This document shows positions 35,813-38,673 of a stretch of 38,673 nt of DNA, piece by piece. The stretch spans positions 1-38,673 of the forward strand of contig CALZHP010000022.1 in assembly GCA_945787325.1 (NCBI GenBank), read 5' to 3'. Origin of the DNA: an uncultured Desulfobulbaceae bacterium (lineage in GTDB: Bacteria > Desulfobacterota > Desulfobulbia > Desulfobulbales > BM004). Position 1 is the stretch's first letter. Every line of letters begins with the position of its first letter. The position numbers were made by a program, and so were the translations under genes. The notes under the pieces are model-generated. The model was not told where the DNA came from. It was given only the letters and a program-made list of their open reading frames with translations, and made no database searches.

Positions 35813-36181
35813 ATGCCAACATACTACGAGTACAAAAAGGAAGGAATTGTCCACTGTTTCGCTGTTGGAAATTACTCTTTTGAGGAGACATACAGTAATT
35901 ACAGTAACGCTCTGAATGACCCTAGGAGTTCAGAGGGTGTGAGCTTAATTATGGACGTTAGAGAAAGCGATGAAACCCGTACCTCTGAGGAAATGAACAA
36001 GATTGCCGACCTTCTGGCGGCTTCATCCAGTTTTAAAGGCAGGTGTGTAGTATTAGTCGATCCACAATCTCAGGTGCGTTATGGGTTAGGTCGTATGTTA
36101 GCCATCCTGGCAGAAATGCGAAACCTGGAATTCAATGTTTTATTTGATGAAAATGAAGCATATGACTGGCTGACAACTTGA
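35813..36181 (+). CDS. STAS/SpoIIAA-like protein
   Basis: A 122-aa protein of the SpoIIAA-like STAS group (MPTYYEYKKEGIVHCFAVGNYSFEE; LIMDVRESDETRTSEEM; CVVLVDPQSQVRYGLGRMLAI; FDENEAYDWL). No signal peptide or membrane segment. It lies 31 bp after the binding-protein pseudogene. STAS-like proteins of this type are widespread and largely uncharacterised; lipid or ligand binding has been suggested. Function here unknown. Confidence 0.75.
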   Translation: MPTYYEYKKEGIVHCFAVGNYSFEETYSNYSNALNDPRSSEGVSLIMDVRESDETRTSEEMNKIADLLAASSSFKGRCVVLVDPQSQVRYGLGRMLAILAEMRNLEFNVLFDENEAYDWLTT

Positions 36182-36463
36182 GCATATTTTAACTGCTTTT
36201 ATCTCTAATCTAACCGGTTACTCCGTCACACTACTATCTTCTCCGAAACACTCTCCTCTCTATAATGAATCGGAGTCAAACCTACACATTTTACAATTCA
36301 TAATTTATGACTACTGCCATAAAAGTTCTCTGATGCATAATACCTTAGACATTTAAGTAACCAGTAGATACATGAAAAGGTTCCAAGTGTAGATTGAGTT
36401 GAAAACATATTTCAATCGACCTATGAACATTAAGAGGACAAACCCAACAATGGCCAACAGGTG

Positions 36464-36481
36464 GGTTACGCTTCGCTAACC
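36464..36481. repeat. Short REP-like hairpin
   Basis: GGTTA-CGCTTCGC-TAACC is a short perfect stem in the gene-free stretch 36182-37260. This core, with CTTCG loop, is common in bacterial interspersed repeats. The rest of this stretch to 36590 is AT-rich and shows no supported gene. Confidence 0.4.
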
Positions 36482-36590
36482 AAACCTATTTTTATAACCC
36501 TAGCTAATTATTATTTTTTTAGGGCTAAAGTACCCCCTCAGTTCCACAAAACCCAGTAATCAAACCTTTTCTCAAAAACATTCTGCTCAC

Positions 36591-36702
36591 AAACTATGCA
36601 CTATGTATAGTTTATATGCATTATGCATACAAACTATACACTTTCGGCAATTCTGCTACCCTACTGAAACTGCGGATCAAATACCTCTGAAGTGCATAGT
36701 TT
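36591..36702. repeat. 112-bp element bounded by perfect 12-bp inverted repeats
   Basis: AAACTATGCACT at 36591-36602 and AGTGCATAGTTT at 36691-36702 are perfect inverses. Inside are further related pieces: ATAGTTT near 36607-36613, AAACTATACAC near 36630 and the palindromic ATGCATTATGCAT. It encodes no convincing protein. It could be a MITE-like remnant or a regulator-binding cluster. No target-site duplication is visible. Confidence 0.5.
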
Positions 36703-36928
36703 CTTTACATTTCAGGCCACCGATTCTACTCCACAATTTCACAATATATGCCTTTTATTTCAGCTACTTATACAGTTTTGTCACTGTTGGCATATCATTT
36801 GCTCAATATGGATAAAGGATGCAGGGAGTCTGGTTAATTTATCCAAATGAGGATAGGACAAAGGATGTTTACTGCATAAGAAAATCATCTCTGATGAATT
36901 GGATGAAAGTTCTATGGGGAGACATCTG

Positions 36929-37069
36929 GTGAATTATGAAGATTTTAGAATGCGACAGAAAACACAGGTTTCTGGACGTCTGATGTTTTTTTTTGGCACT
37001 CTCTTCGCCCTGTTGGGGCTTATTTCTACCAACAGCAAACATGTTTTCCTTGTAAATTTAAACAGTTAG
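36929..37069 (+). CDS. Possible small membrane peptide, or remnant
   Basis: A GTG-started ORF of 46 aa with one hydrophobic segment (LMFFFGTLFALLGLIST), preceded by GGGGAGA about 8 nt upstream. I do not recognise it. It may be the remains of a larger membrane protein's first helix, or a real small protein. Support is composition and RBS only. Confidence 0.25.
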   Translation: MNYEDFRMRQKTQVSGRLMFFFGTLFALLGLISTNSKHVFLVNLNS

Positions 37070-37260
37070 AAACGATTAAAAACACAATAGATGTATCGGT
37101 TAGATATGAAGTGACAAGAGGGGTAGCACCAAAGAGAGCGATTCGCTATTACAAAATGCAATAGTATTAGAGGAGGTGATGTGGAATCAATTTGATGCTG
37201 AGTAACCAAGGCAAGGAAAATAAACCTATTATAAATGTATATCTTAAAGGAGGTAAAATC

Positions 37261-37734
37261 ATGAAGTATTTTTTAGCCGTTTTTTGTGGACTTCTGTTGT
37301 TAACTATGTCTGGAACTTTTGTTGGTGCCGCAACTTCCGAAGAGGTTGTCCAATTAGTTGACCAAACATCTGGGGATATTGCTCAAAACATATATCACAC
37401 CTTGGCCAAGATCAATAAGGGTGAACATCCTTACAGAAATAAAGATAATCCTTCCCTGTATGCCTTTGTTTTAGATACCGATTTAAATTTGATAGCACAC
37501 TTCAAGACTTCTATTGTAGGTAGAAACCAAAAGGGAAAACCGGATGTGAAAGGAAAATTGTTCCGTGATGAATTTCTTGCCGTAGCCCTGAAAGACGGCA
37601 CTGGTTGGGTTGATTACTGGTTTGAAAACCCAAAAACCAAAAAGCTGGCGCATAAAAACACGTATGTACAATTAGCAAAAGGTAGTGATGGAAAAGATTA
37701 TATCGTGTGCAGTGGTAAATATTATGACGACTAA
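37261..37734 (+). CDS. Secreted single-Cache-domain protein
   Basis: A 157-aa protein. A Sec signal peptide (about 1-24, FLAVFCGLLLLTMSGTFVGA) is followed by one Cache-type sensor domain (YAFVLDTDLNLIAHF, GKPDVKGKLFRDEFLAVALKDGTGWVDYWFENPKTKK). No transmembrane anchor or signalling domain follows, so it is probably a free periplasmic ligand-binding protein. The start at 37261 is preferred because AAAGGAGG lies just upstream; an in-frame upstream start at 37192 would lengthen it by 23 residues and bury the signal peptide. A terminator follows. Partner unknown. Confidence 0.85.
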   Translation: MKYFLAVFCGLLLLTMSGTFVGAATSEEVVQLVDQTSGDIAQNIYHTLAKINKGEHPYRNKDNPSLYAFVLDTDLNLIAHFKTSIVGRNQKGKPDVKGKLFRDEFLAVALKDGTGWVDYWFENPKTKKLAHKNTYVQLAKGSDGKDYIVCSGKYYDD

Positions 37735-37763
37735 TCAACACTAATCTGTATCTTAATAAATAT

Positions 37764-37803
37764 CTCGCCCAACGCCCTCACACAGCTTGGGCGAGGTGTT
37801 TCA
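37764..37803 (+). terminator. Terminator of the Cache-protein gene
   Basis: CTCGCCCAA (37764-37772) pairs perfectly with TTGGGCGAG (37787-37795), followed by GTGTTTCATT. It lies 30 bp after the stop codon. Confidence 0.8.
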
Positions 37804-38054
37804 TTGTTAGGAGTCATATATGTTGCCATCTTTCTTGCCCACTGCCCAGTTCTGCCTGACTGATTATTTCACCATGAATCCTGTATGATATGAAAAGCTC
37901 TGACGTTATATATGGTGGCAATTTATGTATATTTTACCCAGCAGACTCCAGGGACCACATTGTGGTATGTTTTTTATTGATCCCCTATTTGCTTATGCTT
38001 AGCTTATTAAAATGGTCATTTATTAACCTCTCTTCAAGACAAGGATATATAATC

Positions 38055-38087
38055 ATGAAAGAGGACATCCTGAAAATCCTTCCCTGA
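38055..38087 (+). CDS. Putative leader peptide 2 (MKEDILKILP)
   Basis: A 10-codon ORF ending in TGA, with AAGGA 9 nt before its ATG. It shares MKE, the I/L-K-IL core and length with leader peptide 1, and ATGAAAGAGG at the DNA level. Upstream AACCTCT again can pair with AGAGG in codons 2-4. A longer frame (from 37890) is open upstream but has no RBS or protein-like features, so only the last ten codons are called. Confidence 0.55.
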   Translation: MKEDILKILP

Positions 38088-38095
38088 AAATCTTC

Positions 38096-38131
38096 ATGAA
38101 GTGTCTCCAACTTCATGGGGAGAATTTATTT
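38096..38131 (+). promoter_or_regulatory. Hairpin after leader peptide 2 (possible attenuator)
   Basis: ATGAAGT (38096-38102) pairs with ACTTCAT (38110-38116) starting 9 bp after the leader stop. CTCC/GGAG at 38105-38122 could form an alternative hairpin. It is followed by AATTTATTTT, a poor U-run. The position matches the hairpin at 35044-35092, but the sequence differs. Two more hairpins (GATAGC...GCTATC near 38178-38193; CTCAAAA...TTTTGAG near 38205-38229) precede the gene. Confidence 0.45.
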
Positions 38132-38268
38132 TGAGCAGGCTGGATATCTCTTAACTTTCTCTTCTTATTCACCTTCGATAGCCTGAGCTATCCCGCTTCC
38201 CTTCTCAAAATTATCAAGAGGTTTTGAGTTATTCTTTCGAGGATAACATACAAATAGAGGGAGATCCC

Positions 38269-38673
38269 ATGAGTAATCATTTTTTTCAGAATTTGGATCG
38301 TCGGGAATTTATTCACAAAGCGTGCCTTACTGGAACTGCTTTGTATCTGGGGATGGAAGAAAAAAGTGGATTGGCAGCAGTTGAACCGCCGCCAGAGACC
38401 ACGACACTACGATTTCAGAAGATTCAATCTCCCTGCTGGGTGCCGCAGCTGGCGGCCGAACCCCTGCTGCGTGAAGAGGGCTTCACGGATATTCAGTACA
38501 TCGAGCATGAAAAAATATCTCAGGGTGAAGAGGATATCCTTGCCGGAAAGGTGGACTTCACGGCGGATTTCACCGCTCAGTCTCTCATGAAGTTTGATCC
38601 CGGCAGTCCGATTGACTTCATTTCAGGGCTCCATGTAGGTTGTTGGTCCCTGATCGGCAGTGACCGGATTAAA
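38269..38673 (+). CDS. Tat-exported NitT/TauT-type substrate-binding protein (partial, runs off the window)
   Basis: The first 135 codons of a gene that continues past the right edge. The twin-arginine signal (LDRREFIHKACLTGTALYLG) is followed by the N-terminal lobe of an NMT1/SsuA-like periplasmic binding protein: QSPCWVPQLAAEPLLREEGF, VDFTADFTAQSLMKFD, PIDFISGLHVGCWSLIGSD. AGGGAG lies 6 nt before the ATG. Its family is the same as the pseudogene at 35127-35781, and both have the leader ORF and hairpin upstream. Ligand and membrane partners are not visible. Confidence 0.85.
   Translation, partial: MSNHFFQNLDRREFIHKACLTGTALYLGMEEKSGLAAVEPPPETTTLRFQKIQSPCWVPQLAAEPLLREEGFTDIQYIEHEKISQGEEDILAGKVDFTADFTAQSLMKFDPGSPIDFISGLHVGCWSLIGSDRIK

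Noticed and set aside
37192-37260. Upstream in-frame TTG/ATG start for the Cache protein.
   Set aside because: It would put 23 residues before a clear signal peptide, and the strong AAAGGAGG fits the ATG at 37261. A strong GGAGGTGAT at about 37172-37181 is unexplained.
37890-38054. Long ORF that ends with leader peptide 2.
   Set aside because: The first 55 codons have no RBS or protein-like features; only the last ten codons resemble leader 1.
1-38673. CRISPR array, tRNA gene, prophage or intact insertion sequence.
   Set aside because: I looked for regularly spaced repeats, tRNA-like T-loops and transposase or integrase motifs, and found none that could be supported.

Overview
The window looks like a chromosomal stretch of an anaerobic, Gram-negative member of the Desulfobacterota (former Deltaproteobacteria), probably a sulfate-reducing or sulfur-cycling relative of the Desulfobulbales/Desulfobacterales. 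This is inferred from the mix of a split, ferredoxin-linked glutamate synthase, a HesB/IscA-like selenoprotein, a group-III type phosphofructokinase, type IV pilin and Tat-exported NitT/TauT-type binding proteins. No sequence search was run. The 16S rRNA fragment at positions 1-390 would settle the taxonomy.

Layout. 1-580: 5' end of a 16S rRNA gene on the minus strand with its promoter and boxA. 899-4061: ClpB disaggregase and a HesB/IscA-like selenoprotein whose gene is split by an in-frame UGA. 4503-12566: housekeeping genes (phosphofructokinase, EndoIII-like glycosylase, TrmJ-type rRNA/tRNA methyltransferase, RNase R, a RelA/SpoT-like protein with a degenerate synthetase domain, leucyl/phenylalanyl-tRNA-protein transferase). 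12697-17882: a three-gene glutamate synthase operon (amidotransferase, FMN/ferredoxin core, GXGXG plus GltD-like fusion). 18253-26872: a mixed set (DJ-1/PfpI protein, O-methyltransferase-like protein, YqiA-like esterase, HAD hydrolase, thioredoxin 2, stand-alone NFACT-R, a second ppGpp-hydrolase-like HD protein, exported Pcm, a membrane spermidine-synthase-like protein). 26881-31307: envelope and signalling genes (pilin, HAMP protein, receiver, ferredoxin, HtrA/DegP protease, CheR).

From about 31800 onward the region becomes accessory-like. A small gene at 31802-32023 has a degraded direct copy at 33839-34030. Between the two copies lie a REP-like repeat, a two-gene YeeE/YedE sulfur transporter and a broken PilZ gene. 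The first YeeE/YedE half-gene carries an in-frame UGA exactly where the family has a conserved Cys, so it is probably a selenoprotein. Further on are two loci (35013-35781 and 38055-38673) with the same architecture: a short RBS-preceded leader ORF of 10 codons (MKEVLIKILC and MKEDILKILP), a downstream hairpin, then a Tat-signal NitT/TauT-type substrate-binding protein. The first binding-protein copy is broken by an internal deletion; the second runs off the window. A STAS-like protein, a secreted Cache protein and a 112-bp inverted-repeat-bounded element lie between them.

The most noteworthy items are the two UGA-interrupted genes and the paired leader-peptide/hairpin arrangement upstream of the binding proteins. 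The selenocysteine machinery itself (selA, selB, selC, selD) is not in this window.
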